Assembly: GCF_901709675.1 (NCBI RefSeq)
Contig: NC_051097.1
Coordinates: 7,604,039 to 7,668,038 of the forward strand
Direction of reading: 5' to 3'
Length of the DNA: 64,000 nucleotides
Origin: Syngnathus acus
Taxonomy: Eukaryota; Chordata; Actinopteri; Syngnathiformes; Syngnathidae
This document shows positions 38,401 to 51,800 of the stretch, piece after piece. Position 1 is the stretch's first letter. Each line of letters opens with the position of its first letter. The translations under genes and the position numbers were made by a program. Under the pieces are notes generated by a model that had not been told where the DNA came from, searched no databases, and saw only the letters and a list, made by a program, of their open reading frames with translations.

Positions 38401-39040
38401 GACAACTATTCACAAAATTCAAAATAACTTTGACACGTCTATTATGAGTGTTTAAAATCAATTGACTTGAACTGTGTGCAGTGAAAAAAATGGTGTACCT
38501 GGACAGTAGTGTGAGTTTCTGTTCTAGCATGATCTCCAACTTTTGACCCTGTTTGGAGAGCCAGTGGTCCACGCCATGGTAGCGGTAGCAGTTCTCCAAC
38601 ATCAGCCTGAAGTCAGCCACAAACTCCGTTATGCTATGATACTCCAGGTTGATGAACTTCTCTTCTATCCTCCGCAAGCACATGGACTGTTTGAGCCTCG
38701 CCTGACCCGAGGCACAGACGCCACCGACACCGGACTGGGCCTCCTGATGCCCCACGGCGTGGAGGAACAGTCCGGCAATTGCCTTGTGTTTGTCCAGGAG
38801 AAAGCCAGAAAAGATCCTATAAGCTTGATGCACCTCATTGCTCATTGTCTCCTCAAAGTTGGTGGTGACGCAGACTTCGGGGAGTGAGATGTCACTGGTG
38901 GAGAAGTCGGACATGCCGTCGTTGCTGGTCGCCGGGTGATCCCCAGGAGCGACAGAGGCACCGTTGCTGAGACCGTCCTCGGACGTGTCGAGGTCCATGT
39001 CATCAGCACCAAGCCTTGTCCATGCAGAACTTGAAGACAT
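32446..39040 (-). CDS. kiaa2026: KIAA2026-like atypical bromodomain protein
   Basis: Nine minus-strand exons give a protein of roughly 1,900 residues, near the 2,100 of human KIAA2026. Exon 1 (38499-39040, MSSSSAWTRLGADDMDLD) carries the bromodomain: HQAYRIFSGFLLDKHKAIAG, then FINLEYHSITEFVADFRLML and ENCYRYHGVDHW. Exon 2 is 38162-38362. Exon 3 (36652-38090) has a WHIM-like block (LPLRQRVWLLKGLCDNVYET, AYIHFPHFCGADLRIY) and an AT-hook-like KKRGRGRPREG near 36738-36775. Exon 4 is 36480-36541; exons 5-7 fall near 36.3, 36.1-36.2 and 35.84-36.03 kb and include a coiled-coil ELRELISKIEDELDDLES and SSSSSSSEDEEDIP. Exons 8 (about 33.98-35.71 kb) and 9 (32446 to about 33.88 kb) are long, low-complexity Ser/Thr/Pro/Gln-rich and probably disordered. 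Function is poorly known; a chromatin role is inferred from the bromodomain. The frame changes by one base near 33675-33690 inside the last exon. Neighbours mlana and uhrf2 are as in human 9p24. Confidence 0.88.
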
Positions 39041-40900
39041 GACTTGGCCTAAACCTTAGAGGTGAAAGCCTGCAGGGTGTTTACAGCTGTCAACCATGCT
39101 GCTGCTGTGATGGGGAATGTTGGAAATAATAAGCATAAATATAAACATGTGTTGTCATAAATATTAAATATTATAATGAAGAAGCATGACATTCCAACAG
39201 ATCTGTTAGAATGTTTTTTCTTTTGTATTTTTAAACACTTGAAGTCACAATTATTTAAATTTCTTATATGTTTTGACATATCCAGCCATTTTCTATGCCG
39301 CTTAACCGTGACCTCAACAGTTCAGGGTCACGGGTAAGATGGTGCCTATCAAGCCGGACCTGTCAATCAATCTCTGGCAAAGGTTTGCAAAAACTTGACC
39401 AATAAATATTATTCTGATGTTGCTGTCAAAATGACTGCCAAGTATAGAGATTTAATGCTCGTGCCTGTCATTCCAATTCAAAACACTGCCATTTTATATC
39501 ACTGCCATGACACAATCAATCCTCATGTGAGGGCTCACAACTGACATTTGTACATTTTATCCACCCACCACAAGTTTTGGTTTATTTCCACTTTAGCGCG
39601 CTTGGATTTAGCAGTTAGCTTAGAAAGTAAACAAAAGTTTCCTCTCTCAACCTGACGCTACGTAACACGATAAACATACGAACATATTAAAACAGAAAAC
39701 GTACCTTATCATTTTATACGCGGCTCCAAAATCCCACTGCAAGCCTACTTTTTTTTTTTTTTTCCCAGGAGAAAAGCGTTCAATTTGCTTTAGCTAGCTA
39801 TTAGCTATTGTCCACCGAACTCGGCCTGCAGTTACTCCGCTCGGTCTCCATGGTCGCGACGTAACGCCATTAAACGTCGTTTGGGCGAAAAGTAAAGTTA
39901 TGAGTACGACAACTCATGTCCGAGTGATGTCAGTGACGGTGCGCTGATGGCTAATGCTAAAGCTAACGCGGCGTAATTAGCCGGGCGAACCCTCGGTGGA
40001 GAGTCCCGACAAGAAGACGGCATTTCATTGGGACTAGCCGTCGGGGCTAACTAAATCGGGGGGCGGGGGGCTTTTAAAGTAAACAGCGAGGAGGGCATGA
40101 CAAAAATGCAATCTTTGCAGACAAATCAATTCTCCCGTGTGAGGGATGAACAAGCAGACTTTATTTCAGTGACGTCAAAAGCGAAGAGATATTTCGGGTC
40201 ATTCGCCATTTAACGCTTCTCGGCCACCGTAGTTTTGGAATTGAACGAACATCCTTTATATAGGTTAATTGTTGACAGCGTTAAGTTTAGTGCATGAACT
40301 TGATTGAATGCCAACATTAAAGGCTTTTTTTATGTTGTTAAATGTCAAACTCGCGCCACAAGCCACTTTTTCCGATCGGTAGATGTCGCTAGAAGCTCAT
40401 GGACATCACCCGGTAAGCTTTCAGAAATGTTCTTCTCCAAAAGAGATAACGGTTTTAACATAACCTGTACGATGGGAAATTAATTTAGATATTTGTTTCT
40501 AGGTACATTGTATATGTACAAGATCATCGCTGAAAACGTGTTCAGGCTTCACTAGTACAAGATTTAACATTTAACTTTTCCTCACCAGACCGATGGTGAG
40601 CGCTTTTGTTGTTGTTGTGAGCTGCGCCTTTAACAACCGAGTGATAGGTCTCGCGGGTGAGATCTCGCGAGACTCGCTTGGCGCCGCGACCTCATGTGGA
40701 ACACCATCCGCACGAGCCACAGCACACACTAGTCCTCCGGCCGATGTTTTTTGCCTCTGCTGCGGAAAAAGCGCGATGGAGACTCGGATTGTGTCCGTTT
40801 GAACCACCGCGCCCCTTTTTCAGACATCAACATTCTCCACAGAATAACAATCAACCGCTCGTTTTTGTCGAGACGTATTAAAAACAGGGGCGGCGCGACG
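39041..40900. other. divergent promoter region between kiaa2026 and uhrf2
   Basis: The part next to kiaa2026 (39.05-39.70 kb) appears to be a 5' UTR intron: a minus-strand acceptor (CTCTAAG) lies just before the start codon and a donor (GTACGT) near 39.70 kb, placing a non-coding first exon at about 39.70-39.85 kb. From there to 40.9 kb the sequence is GC-rich with many CpGs and holds the uhrf2 transcription start and 5' UTR. No conserved protein is encoded here. Confidence 0.5.
39280..39345 (+). repeat. fragment of a common fish dispersed repeat
   Basis: CCATTTTCTATGCCGCTTAA, followed by a GGGTCACGGGT and a GGTGCCTATC, resembles the opening of a short repeat that is extremely frequent in teleost genomes (CCATTTTCTATACCGCTT, then AGGGTCGCGGG and GGAGCCTATC). 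Only about 65 bases are recognisable, so this is a decayed fragment. The assignment is from memory. Confidence 0.5.
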
Positions 40901-43900
40901 ATGTGGATCCAGGTCCGCACCATAGACGGGAAGGAGACCCGAACCGTGGACGATCTCTCCAGGCTGACCAAAATCGAGACCCTCCGCGTGAAAATACGGG
41001 ACATCTTCAATGTGAGCCCGCAGCAACAGCGCCTCTTCTACCGGGGCAAACAGGTAAGGGTTCCCCTGCTCATCACGCAACACTGCTCTTTTACACAAAT
41101 GTATTTTCATGCTGTTAAAAACTAGTGACAGTGGCTCCATGGCTTCCTGTTTTGATAGGAATTCGCCAATAGCTGTTGCGCAAGAACAGCCCCTCTCGCT
41201 CTCCTCTCTCTCCCCGTTTTCAAGAGTGGTCCTCTCGGTCAAGTCGTTGTTTTGGGGAGTCCCTGTGCACACACAATATGCGCCGTGGACATGTTTGTTT
41301 ACATTGACGCGGTAGACAGAGAGAGGAAGGAGAGCACCACCCACTTCACCAACGCTCTTTGCACATGTTAGCATCCACTGAGGTCTTTCCCACTTTATTG
41401 AAACACAGGTGGCAAACATATTCACCTTCTGTATTTAAGTACAAGAACGGAGACTTGAGTAAACCGTCTTTAGTAAAAGTAAGAAAAAGTTATAGAGTGT
41501 GCATACTACAAGTACAACGGATTTTGTTTAGAAATAGACAAGTCGAGGAAGCTGTCGATACTAGCCCCCGATACTTAAGGCAAAAAGCAAAACTATCTGA
41601 TAATGATCGCAGTAATTGGCGCCATACTGCAGCAGATTTACACATTGGCGAATAATCCAGTGTTATTTCGAAAGTTCTTGGTTGCTATTTTTTCTTATTG
41701 TCTGAAATTCAATTTTATGTAGAAAAGAGTGACTACTTAAAGAGTGAATGTTTGCACTGATATTGTCCGGGATAAAAAGTGGTCTTGAACATCCAGAGAA
41801 ATTTTGCGGTCAATTAGTGAGTGAATTTAAAAGTCTACAACCTTGATCGATGCACCGTTTTATGTGATGTCAAAATGAGACCAACATAATCTATGTGATT
41901 CATATAAATTGTGCATTTGTACAAAAAGAAACCATTGCGCCAGATCAGGTCATCTTGCCCAGAGACTCTGACCCACGAGGTGTCAAGCATTACCAGTGCA
42001 CTCTCGGGCACACCCACTATCTCGCGCTGACCTGTTAGTTTGGACCTGGTGAGCGCCTTGAGAAACTAGTCGCATTTCTTCTGTCACCACATTTAAAACT
42101 CAAATCACAGGAAAAGCCTACTAGAGCATCAGAGTGTGTGTGCTGTGCGTATAATTGGTTTATTATGTTGTTTTTACTAGCACTCAGTTTTTCTTCAGAC
42201 AGTAGTATACTGTGTATTCCGCATTTAAAACATTTCCGCAAGGACATTTTGATGACTTTCCCATCTTCACTTCTGTTTTGACTGAAGCCAATACGGGGAA
42301 GAAAAAAAATACGACAACATACATCAGCTATTTTATGACAGCTCTTCAGATCTTTCATAATTTTACTAGCACATTGTTAGCTGTCATAAAATCTGCACAC
42401 AGCTCTCAAACACACTCGTTGGCAACAACATTACCTCTCGATCGGATTTTATTTCGTGTCAAATGAGGTTAATATATCGTATTTTAGTGCGTTGGATCGT
42501 GGCCGGGGGGGATTTATCTACATAACTGCACAACACCAGGGGTCTATTAGTTAGGTGTCAATTATAGAACAGCCATTTTATTTGTACTTTTTCTGATTGT
42601 ATTCTATAATGTACTTAAAGACGCTGTAAAGTAAATCGAGAGATTGGTTTGTAATTTGAGGGAGAGTGCGAATGCGGGCGTAAATTGAGGAGATATCTAA
42701 TTAAACTGGTTCTCACCTTGCCTGTTTTTTGCACGGATAAAATGGCGCCCGTTGATGCACGTTGGCGAGTCGCTCCCATCCCCCACTAACTTGCACGCCT
42801 TTGTTCGCATCAGTGGTTATCCGGTGCAAAAGGAAGTTACTTAGTTCTTATTACTAGGCCTGTTAGCTTGCAAGCTAGCCGGTGGCGATTGAAAACCTCT
42901 CGTCGAGCCGCGAGAGATTTTAAGCGGATAGGCAGTGCTCTCGTGGCTCAAACGTGGAGGAATGCAGGCATGGAAAAGATCGGCCGCACGTTCTCACGCA
43001 TTCACCAGGCAACTGCCCACAACGATTTTTCAAGCCTCATCGTATATACTTGCGAATTTCAGAGGTGCAATGATTGATCGATTAATCCGCGACTAATCCT
43101 TAAAAAAATGACTCCATATTTATTTTTTTAGTTGCTTAATAATGTTAAAGATATGGTTGAATTCAAAATTGTGCAAATCGACAGAATTATTATCAATGGT
43201 CGACACAGGAAGTGACCTTTCGGTGTGTGGACTCTCATTGTTTACATCCGAGTGCTACTTCCTGCAGTCACATGCGTATCACTAGCAAAGAATGTCCTTT
43301 ATGAATGAAAGTGACTAACATACAATTTCCTGTTTTGGAAATCGGTTCCAATGAAGGAAATGGTGACTGTGGCCGACGTATGATTCCGCTCTGCTGACAC
43401 AGAGATGAAATTGGAGTATTAAAAAAGACAAAATTCTACCAAATGATAGGATCCAAAAATCACAAATCAGATTGGAAACAATTAGGCTAACAAATCTGTG
43501 GCTTTATCACGTCACCTTTTAAAATAAAAAATCATGACATTCTATAAATAAATAAAATAAATATATACATAAAAAAATTGCTATATAAATGATGCTATAT
43601 AAATAAATAAAATGAATAAATATATACATAAAAACAAACAGTGTGTTTTTTGTTATTTACGGCAGCTTTTTGCCCTTAACCTTTGAAAATAGTGAGCTTT
43701 TTGTATACTGGCTTGCCCAAAAAAAACCATAGACGTCGTTAAAAGACATGCGGTTGGCCCGCGGTTTAATTATTAGCCGGGTTATGTCACAAAGCAGCCG
43801 TGGGTTGCCGGGTGAGGGGGGGTTACTGGCCATGCTGGCAACGGCTAGGCCTTCGCTACTGCAAAATCCCGCGCTTCCTCCTCCGTCTAGCTGGAAAATG

Positions 43901-45829
43901 AGCAGGCAGGGTTGATTCGGGGATTTCCGAGCGCTAAGTAATGCGTGGAATGAGCCAGCGACACCCAGTCCAACGTGAGCTGCATGGTGCCCTCCCGCGC
44001 ACGGGAAAAGCTCTGTCTTAATTCCTTTCCAAAATGGCGTCTTGTTTACCCCCTCCGCCACACTCACACACACAGACACACGCCCGCTTCAGCTCGCTGC
44101 AGGCGCCGCGAGGTTCTCGACGCCATCGCAAGTCTTTCCCTCGCTTTTTGTGTGTGTTTTATTTGCCGCCGTGCTACTCGCGTTTGCCTTCGCGGCATCT
44201 CGTGTCGCCGTTTTTCACGCCACATAGGCACGCACACACCTTCTGTTGTTCAAGCGGCCTTGCTACCTCCACGCCGACGCGGCCTTTCAGTTAAGACAAT
44301 TTATAAAAAAAAAAAGGTTGGCTTGTTTATTAAACGGTTCCACATGTTTCTTGCGTTACCAACGTGAGCCGTTTTCTATTGTTGGCACGTAGGAAAAGCT
44401 TAACACACAAATTTGCGCAGCGCTGTTGCCGTGACCTACTTAAGGCTTCGGTTTTGATTATTGCACACGCACGATGGCCCCACTTTGGGCAGTTTGATGC
44501 AGCCGCGCGTGTTTCTACTTGTACGCTTCATGGACAGTCACCAGACAAAGACAGGAGGAGTCTTTGCACACGGTCCGTCGTCTCCAACGACAAAGCAACC
44601 TCTCAAGTCGAAACACAACGTTGTCTCTTTTGCCGCTTGACCTCCGTGTGGAATGGAAAAGTGTCGTAATGGCTTCCAGGTTGAGGAAAAGCTTTCGCCA
44701 CTCTGCGGTGGTTAGCTAATTTGTGTTAAAAAAGTCTTTCGCATTTCATTAGGGCTGCCACTATCGCAAATTTTCAGAATCGATTATTCTATCGATTATT
44801 ACGTCATTTCCATGAATGACTACGACACCAAAAAATTAATAATTACTGTTGAGAGGGTGACGTTAATGGATTTGGACAATGTTCAATTAAAAAATGTCGA
44901 TAAACGATGACTTGATTAGTACTATAGTTGTCGATTAATTTGATAATCGATAAGTTGTCGATTAATGAATTAATTTTTACAGCTCTACATTTCACGATCA
45001 ACTATGACGCTAACATTGCAGTTAGCTTTTTGTATTATTATTTTTTTCTTATCATTTTATTTTTTTGCACAATGAGTCCAAGTAAAAAAAAATCCTGTTG
45101 ATATTTTTCTTTTTTTTTTCTCCAAGTGATTTTATTGCGTGCTTATCGTCTTTTCTACGAACGTTGATTCAAGTATCATTAACTGTTGAACCAGTCCATC
45201 TAGGGTAGAAGCCTTTTAGCATGAATTGGCAGACACACCCCGTGGCCTGCGCCATTGTTTTGGGAAATGTGACCTATTTTACTCAGCCCTTCGCTGAGAC
45301 AGGCTACGGGTTGGAGGGCGAAAGCGAAAATCGCTTCGGATAGCCGCCAACACCGTGTGGGGAAGCTCTGGTTTCACACCATTAAATCCTTTCGGAGAAC
45401 AACACTCCAGTCGCTGTCCTGCACTCTCTTCAAAGTCTATTGATCACGGCCTGGGTGTTCTCATTGGAGACAAATTTCTGGCAACACACACATATTTAAA
45501 ACACTTTGCATTTTAAAAGTCAATTTCCCGCAACGTGTCCCCTTTGTGTTGTTGTCGGAACGTTTACAAACAGGATCATGTGACAAATTCGACAAAATTC
45601 TCCTCGGTCTCGTCCTACACAGCAGGAAGTGCTTTTATTTATTTTTTGGGGATGGCGGAGGTTGTTTTTGACTCGAGCCAAAGGTCGTTTTTCTTGTCTC
45701 CGTTTGAGCTTCTGTCTGATATTCTTCTTTGGTATCCGCTACAATGAGCGACACGCCGTTTGAAAGGCTGCCTGCAAAAATAACTGAAGAGTAATTAGCC
45801 CTGTGGAGAGAAGGGCTTGTTTCATTCCA

Positions 45830-45870
<41 letters not shown>

Positions 45871-48800
45871 GTTGCCTTGCGCTGTGGTTTGTTACAGCCT
45901 TTTCCTTAAGTCAAGTGTCTCGAGTCCGTCCAAAATCTTCATTAGAATCCGACGTTCCCAAATGGAACACTGCGTGACATTTGACTGAGTCATAAAATGA
46001 GGATACCAGAGGCAACGTGTGTTTATGTTCTACTGCATTATTTATGATAGAAGGTACCCATGGCCAGATCACGGTCACGCTATCGGTCCGTCACACGAGG
46101 AGAAATCTGGACGCCACGGGTGTCTTTGTGTTGTCGACTGTTGAGCGGGTTTGGGATTGGAAACCGGGCTGTCGCAGATTGCGCCTGTGGTAATGAAGTC
46201 GCCGGGGGGAAGAAGGGGAGAGCCGCCGAGATGCCATTCGGTTCTAATGCGGCGCATGCAATTCTGAAAAACCTCGCCCGTGTTTTCCTTGCGGTCAACC
46301 GGTGAAGGTGAAACAGGGACTTGAATGGAAGACCGAGGCTGAGCCTGTTCTAAAATTCACGAGACGATTAAAACTCGGATGGGGGGGGAGGGGGTGCACG
46401 CCTCCACCCCTGCCCGATTCACTAAGGCTTCGAATGGTCTCTTCCTGGAAGGACGGCGGCGGCGGCTTCGCTCGACTCGCCGACACACAATGAACCTGGA
46501 GATAAATGGCTGCCGACTGTAATGAGTCGCGCTAGCGCTAGCTGGCCGACACCCGAGTGAGCGGTCAATATAATGAAGTACGTTCTGCAAAGTCTGCAAA
46601 AAAAAAAAAAAGGCGGATGTTAGTTTTGATTCTTTACACATTCAGGTTCAACGTAGATAGGGGGCGGTGGGGGTAGCAAATCGGGCCTGCTCTCATTTGG
46701 TCGTCATGGCAACCCACCGTTTCTCCCCCTCATAACATTTTCGGCAAAAAAAAGCAGCACGGGATATGCCCTTCTGCATCTCTTCACTTTGATTTTCTAA
46801 ACGCGTATGTTTCTAATCGGTAGCAATATGGACCGCCGGATTATTTTCCAACGCATTCAGCCACGTCCTTAGATGTCACCGGTGTGCTTGTCGAAGCGTT
46901 CTAACGCCTTCTGTAAGCTCCAGAGAGCGATGATCGAATGTAGCCTGCGTACCCTCTTTGTCCTTGACAGACTGCTCGCTGTTTTGGTGTGACGACGGCG
47001 GCGGCTCGTTGGGCGTTAGCGTTTTCATGGGGTTACGGTCAAAGCGTTTCTTCTCATACGCTTCAGCAATTTGTTTCGGCATAGCTCTCACGATCGTGAA
47101 TAGCTTCCAACTAAATCACAAATCTAACATGGCTGCTGATTGGGAAAAATTGATGTGTCTTTGTGTTTTTTTACAAGATGGAAGATGGCCAGACACTATT
47201 TGACTACAACGTGGGTCTCAATGATATCGTCCAGCTGCTGATTCGCTCACAAACAGATCCTCCGGACAGCCCCCTGGCCAAGGACCCCCCCAGCGTGGCG
47301 TGCACTTCCACCCCTGCCCCGGCCTCCGCAGTCCCTCGGGCCGAAAGCCCCGACCGCCCCGCTCCGGTCTCCCCTGCTGCTATGGAAACGTCCCCCGATA
47401 AAGACAATGACCGCAGCGACACGGCCGAGACTGCCGACGAGAGTAAGCCGGACGCCATTGCCCCTAATAACTCAGCTAGCACCAAAAATGGCATCAAGCC
47501 TTCGAGTCCCCCGCGCGACACCCAACCGCCGACATCCAGCAAGAACGCGCTAGTGGACCCGGGAATCGGGAAGTACAAAGTAAGTCAAGCGCTGGTGTCT
47601 TCTATTTGTTTTGCAGTGTAATTACGTGCGGAGCACTAGCGGAGCTAGACGGGGGGCCATGGGGGCACTGCCTCCCCGTTGGATTTTTGTTGTTGTTGTT
47701 TTGCAGGTCTCTGATTGATTTGAAAATTTGCTATCACTTCATCCCCTCCAGATTAATGAGCTAGTAGACTGCAGGGACGTGACCGTGGGCGCCTGGTTTG
47801 AAGCCTGTGTAGAAAACGTGACCCGCGCCCCAAAAGGACCCATCAAGAACAAGGTGGGACGGCCCCCTAAAAGGACTAATGGAAAGCTGGAGGGCGAGCA
47901 GGGGCAGCAGCCCCTCGGCCCGGGCCAAAGCACGGACACTGTCAGGAATAACGCGTTAAATTCCGAGAGCAACGGAGCTTCCACATCGCAGACGGACTCC
48001 GCTGAAGAGGACGTCGTCTATCACATTAAATATGAGGAGTAAGTGCTGTCTCACCGTGCCGGGAAATACTAGCTGATGGTGTTTGGAAACAAACACGCAG
48101 AGATTTTAAAATTCAATGTTCATTAGCCATTTGAGCTTTGTTACCTGCTAGTGAGATAATGAGTTTGCGTTCCTCTTCGGTGGCAAAGAATACGTCATGC
48201 AAGATGTTGCGGCGCAGCGGGAAATCGCGTACGGCGATAAAAACGCACGAGTGCTTCAGCTGCGGCAGCACACAAATTGGACTCGTATCTGGCAGGAACC
48301 TCTTTTTTTTTTTTTCCCCCTGTCAAATTAATTCTGCAAGCTGGCGTTTCCATGGTTACCCCCGCGTTCTCGGGAGCATTACTTTTTCTCCTCCGGCTTT
48401 TGTCTGTAATTGCCGCAAACGCGTCGTCGTTAAAACATGGCCGCCTTGGCACGGCTAATACCTTGTGTACGCCAATCGAGTGTTTGCCCCAGACTTGCTC
48501 ATTCTCCATTTTTAAAAGGCAATTAAAAATCCCCAAATTAAAGAATTGACCCTGAATGTTATATCATTAGTTCTTTCCATTTTGGTTTTCTGCCAGCTAC
48601 CCCGAGAATGGTCTGGTGGAGATGCGAGCGGTCAACATACGGCCCCGTGCCCGCACCCTGCTGCGCTGGGACCAACTCATGGTGGGCATGCATGTGTTTG
48701 TCAACTACAACATGGAGACGCCAGAGGAGAGGGGCTTCTGGTTCGACGCGGAAATTCAGACCCTCAATCAGGCCTCTCGCACCAACAAGGAGCTCCGAGT

Positions 48801-51800
48801 CAAGATTCTTCTGGGGTGAAGATCTTGAGGGTCACCTGCTTCTTTAGCTCCTTGACACTCTTCTGATTGTTTTTGTGTGTCCTACCCTTTTTTAGGGGTC
48901 CCGGCGATGTAATTGGGGATTGCAAAATTCACTTCTTGGATGAAATCTACCAGCTGGAGAAACCAGGGGCTTCGGCGTTGTCAGCTGCAGATGGACAATT
49001 TAAAAGTATGCTGCGTGAAGCCACAGCGACAACAGAGAATACACTCTCAACTTGCATGTGGCCGATAAACATTAATTTGAATAATTAATAATGATAAAAA
49101 ATTACGTTTGTCCAAAAGAGCTTCTATTTGAAGCAGGCATTCGAGACAAGTGGCCCGAAAGACTCTCACAAATCAAACAGGAAGTCAGCCATTTTGTTTT
49201 GAAGTTGCCATTTTGAATGAGCCCTAATTAGAAGCAGATTTATAGGTGGGAGATTCTCAATAATAATTTCAAGACCATAAAAAAAGATTTGAAAGAGGCC
49301 ATTATTACCTTTAACTTTACAATAATTTTCAGTCCCCCGAACGAGGCGAAGGCCTCCAAATTGCACACAAAATAGACTGGCTTATGTTTTGCTGTCCCCG
49401 TGTGGATTTAAGGAAAGAGCGGGCCGGAGTGCAAACACTGCAAAGCCGATCCGGACGCCGAGTGCCGCTTCTGCTCATGCTGCGTGTGCGGCGGCAAGCA
49501 GGATGCTCACATGCAGCTGCTTTGCGACGAGTGCAACATGGCCTTCCACATCTACTGCCTCAACCCGCCGCTGGCCACTATCCCCGATGACGAGGACTGG
49601 TGAGTCTTCTCATCCGCTCTTTTGATAGACGTCTGTCCCAAAAATAAAATAATGCTGTGATCTAATCCCATGTGCTGTCTGAAAAGCAGGAAGATCACCA
49701 CCCCCCGACCCCGCCTTCCATGTTTCTATTTATAGCTGTTTTGTAAGCGCTACAAGATGACATCATCGTGTAACCTCCCTTGTTTTGCCGCCAGGTACTG
49801 TCCCACCTGTAAGAATGACACAAGCGAAGTGGTCAAGGCCGGGGAAAAGCTCAAGGCCAGCAAGAAGAGAGCCAAAATGCCATCAGCCACAACCGAGAGT
49901 CAACGAGACTGGGGCAAGGTAAGTGGAAAATGGAAAGGGGGCAAATTGCAGCCACAATCGATGGTGTTAAAAAAAAAAGACGGTACTATTTTTGGGCGAG
50001 TTAATTTTTTTCATTTCACCTTCTACGGTAATGAGTTAAATGGTGCTTAGCGTGACCGAGACACTTTCCTGGACATGTCATGGGGAAAATACCTCCTTTC
50101 TTTCTTCTTTGGAACATTCCGTCTGTGGGCTAATTCAAAACAGCTCAGCTTATGAGTGTTACGTGGGCGCATTTAGCAGCCATGACTTCATACCGAGCAT
50201 TGTCCCGAATTCTCGCTTCGATATAAATACACACACAGTTAAGTCGGGATTGAAAGTGGATGAAGAGATGTGTCCCAATACTTTTGTCCAGGTCATTTTA
50301 ATTGCGCTTATGCTGTTCTCTTCAGGGCATGGCCTGCGTGGGACGTACCAAGGAGTGCACCATCGTTCCCTCCAACCACTACGGACCCATTCCCGGCGTT
50401 CCCGTCGGAACCACGTGGAAATTCCGAGTTCAGGTTGGCTGCCGTATGGTTGCCGGGCGGAAACCATGGGGGGCACGTTTCATTTTCTTTGTACTCTCAG
50501 GTGAGCGAGGCAGGCGTTCACAGGCCGCACGTCGGCGGCATTCACGGTCGCAGTAATGACGGCTCCTACTCGCTGGTGCTGGCGGGGGGCTTCGAGGATG
50601 AAGTGGTGAGGTCGTGTGTTTAACGCTGATTGAATTGCGGATGCCAATCAATGCCCCCCCCCCTCCCCTTTGGGAGCAAAATAAATCTGACTCGTGTCAC
50701 TTGGACCTGCTTTAGGACCGGGGGGATGAATTCACATACACGGGCAGCGGAGGTCGTGACCTCTCAGGAAACAAACGCATTGGAGAGCACTCGTTTGACC
50801 AGACGTTGACCCACATGAACAGGTCAGGTTTCCCGTTCATAGCTCTGAATCTTTGCACATCTCTCCCAAGTCAGTTTATATCATAAAGATTTGATGTATA
50901 TGCAGAGCTTTGGCGCTGAACTGCGATGCCCCGCTCAACGACAAAGACGGAGCCGAGTCCCGGAACTGGCGGGCCGGGAAGCCGGTGAGAGTGGTGCGCA
51001 GCTCCAAAGGTCGCCGCATCAGCAAATATGCCCCCGAGGAGGGAAACCGCTACGACGGCATCTACAAGGTCAAGGAAGTAGACACTTTTTGTTTTCACGG
51101 ATCACGTGTTAGATGCTGTTGGATTTTGGTTTTAGGTGGTGAAATATTGGCCGGAAATCGGCAAGTGCGGCTACTTGGTGTGGAGGTACCTGCTCAGACG
51201 GGACGATCTGGAACCAGCACCCTGGACCCCAGAAGGACTGGAGAGGATCAAGAAATTGGGTCTAATGATCCAGGTTAGACCCGCCAGTCCACCTGAAAAA
51301 TATTTCTACCTAGTTACCATGGCCATGTGTGTGTGTACAGTACCCGCCAGGCTACCAGGCGGTCATGGCGAATAAGTCAAAGAAGGAGGCCGTCGCGCGG
51401 CCCGGTCGCGGCGGGCGGAGTAAGCACCACTCCGGGCGGGGGCGAGGTAGGGGGAGGGGGAGGGGTCGGCCGCGGAAGGAACATAAGATGGAGAAGGCGG
51501 CGGAAGAGGAGGACGAAGCGTACGAGCATCTGATGGCCGCCGTGGAAGAGGACGAGGAGGAGGCGCCGCAGAGTAACGGCAATCAGAAAACCAGCAAGGA
51601 CTCTGGTGGGTGGCGTTGTCGTCATGGAAGATTTTATTTCTTTTTTAAATTGATCAGAGTATTTTTATTTACTGAGCTGCAGTTATTTGTTTTTGATGCC
51701 ATTATTTGAGGATGCCATAGATTATTGCTGCCCTCTGCTGGTGTGACTTTAGAACAGAGAAATTGACATTACGTTTGTTATTGACTTTTTATTTGTATTT

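Larger units (their letters stand above)
41054..47177 (+). other. uhrf2: uhrf2 intron 1 (6.1 kb)
   Basis: By far the longest intron in the window. It contains an AT-rich duplicated block (43536-43640), a MITE-like repeat (44750-44987), an AC microsatellite (45832-45868) and an unexplained antisense reading frame (46869-47082). CpG-rich patches near 43.7-44.7 and 46.0-46.8 kb suggest possible regulatory sequence but carry no identifiable motif set. Confidence 0.7.

Noticed and set aside
40205-40240. CGCTTCTCGGCC resembling the start of U2 snRNA
   Set aside because: Only 12 bases match; the branch-recognition sequence and the rest of U2 are missing.
47640-47710. Possible extra exon between uhrf2 exons 2 and 3
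   Set aside because: Exons 2 and 3 join in phase as in the family and the stretch has no conserved frame.
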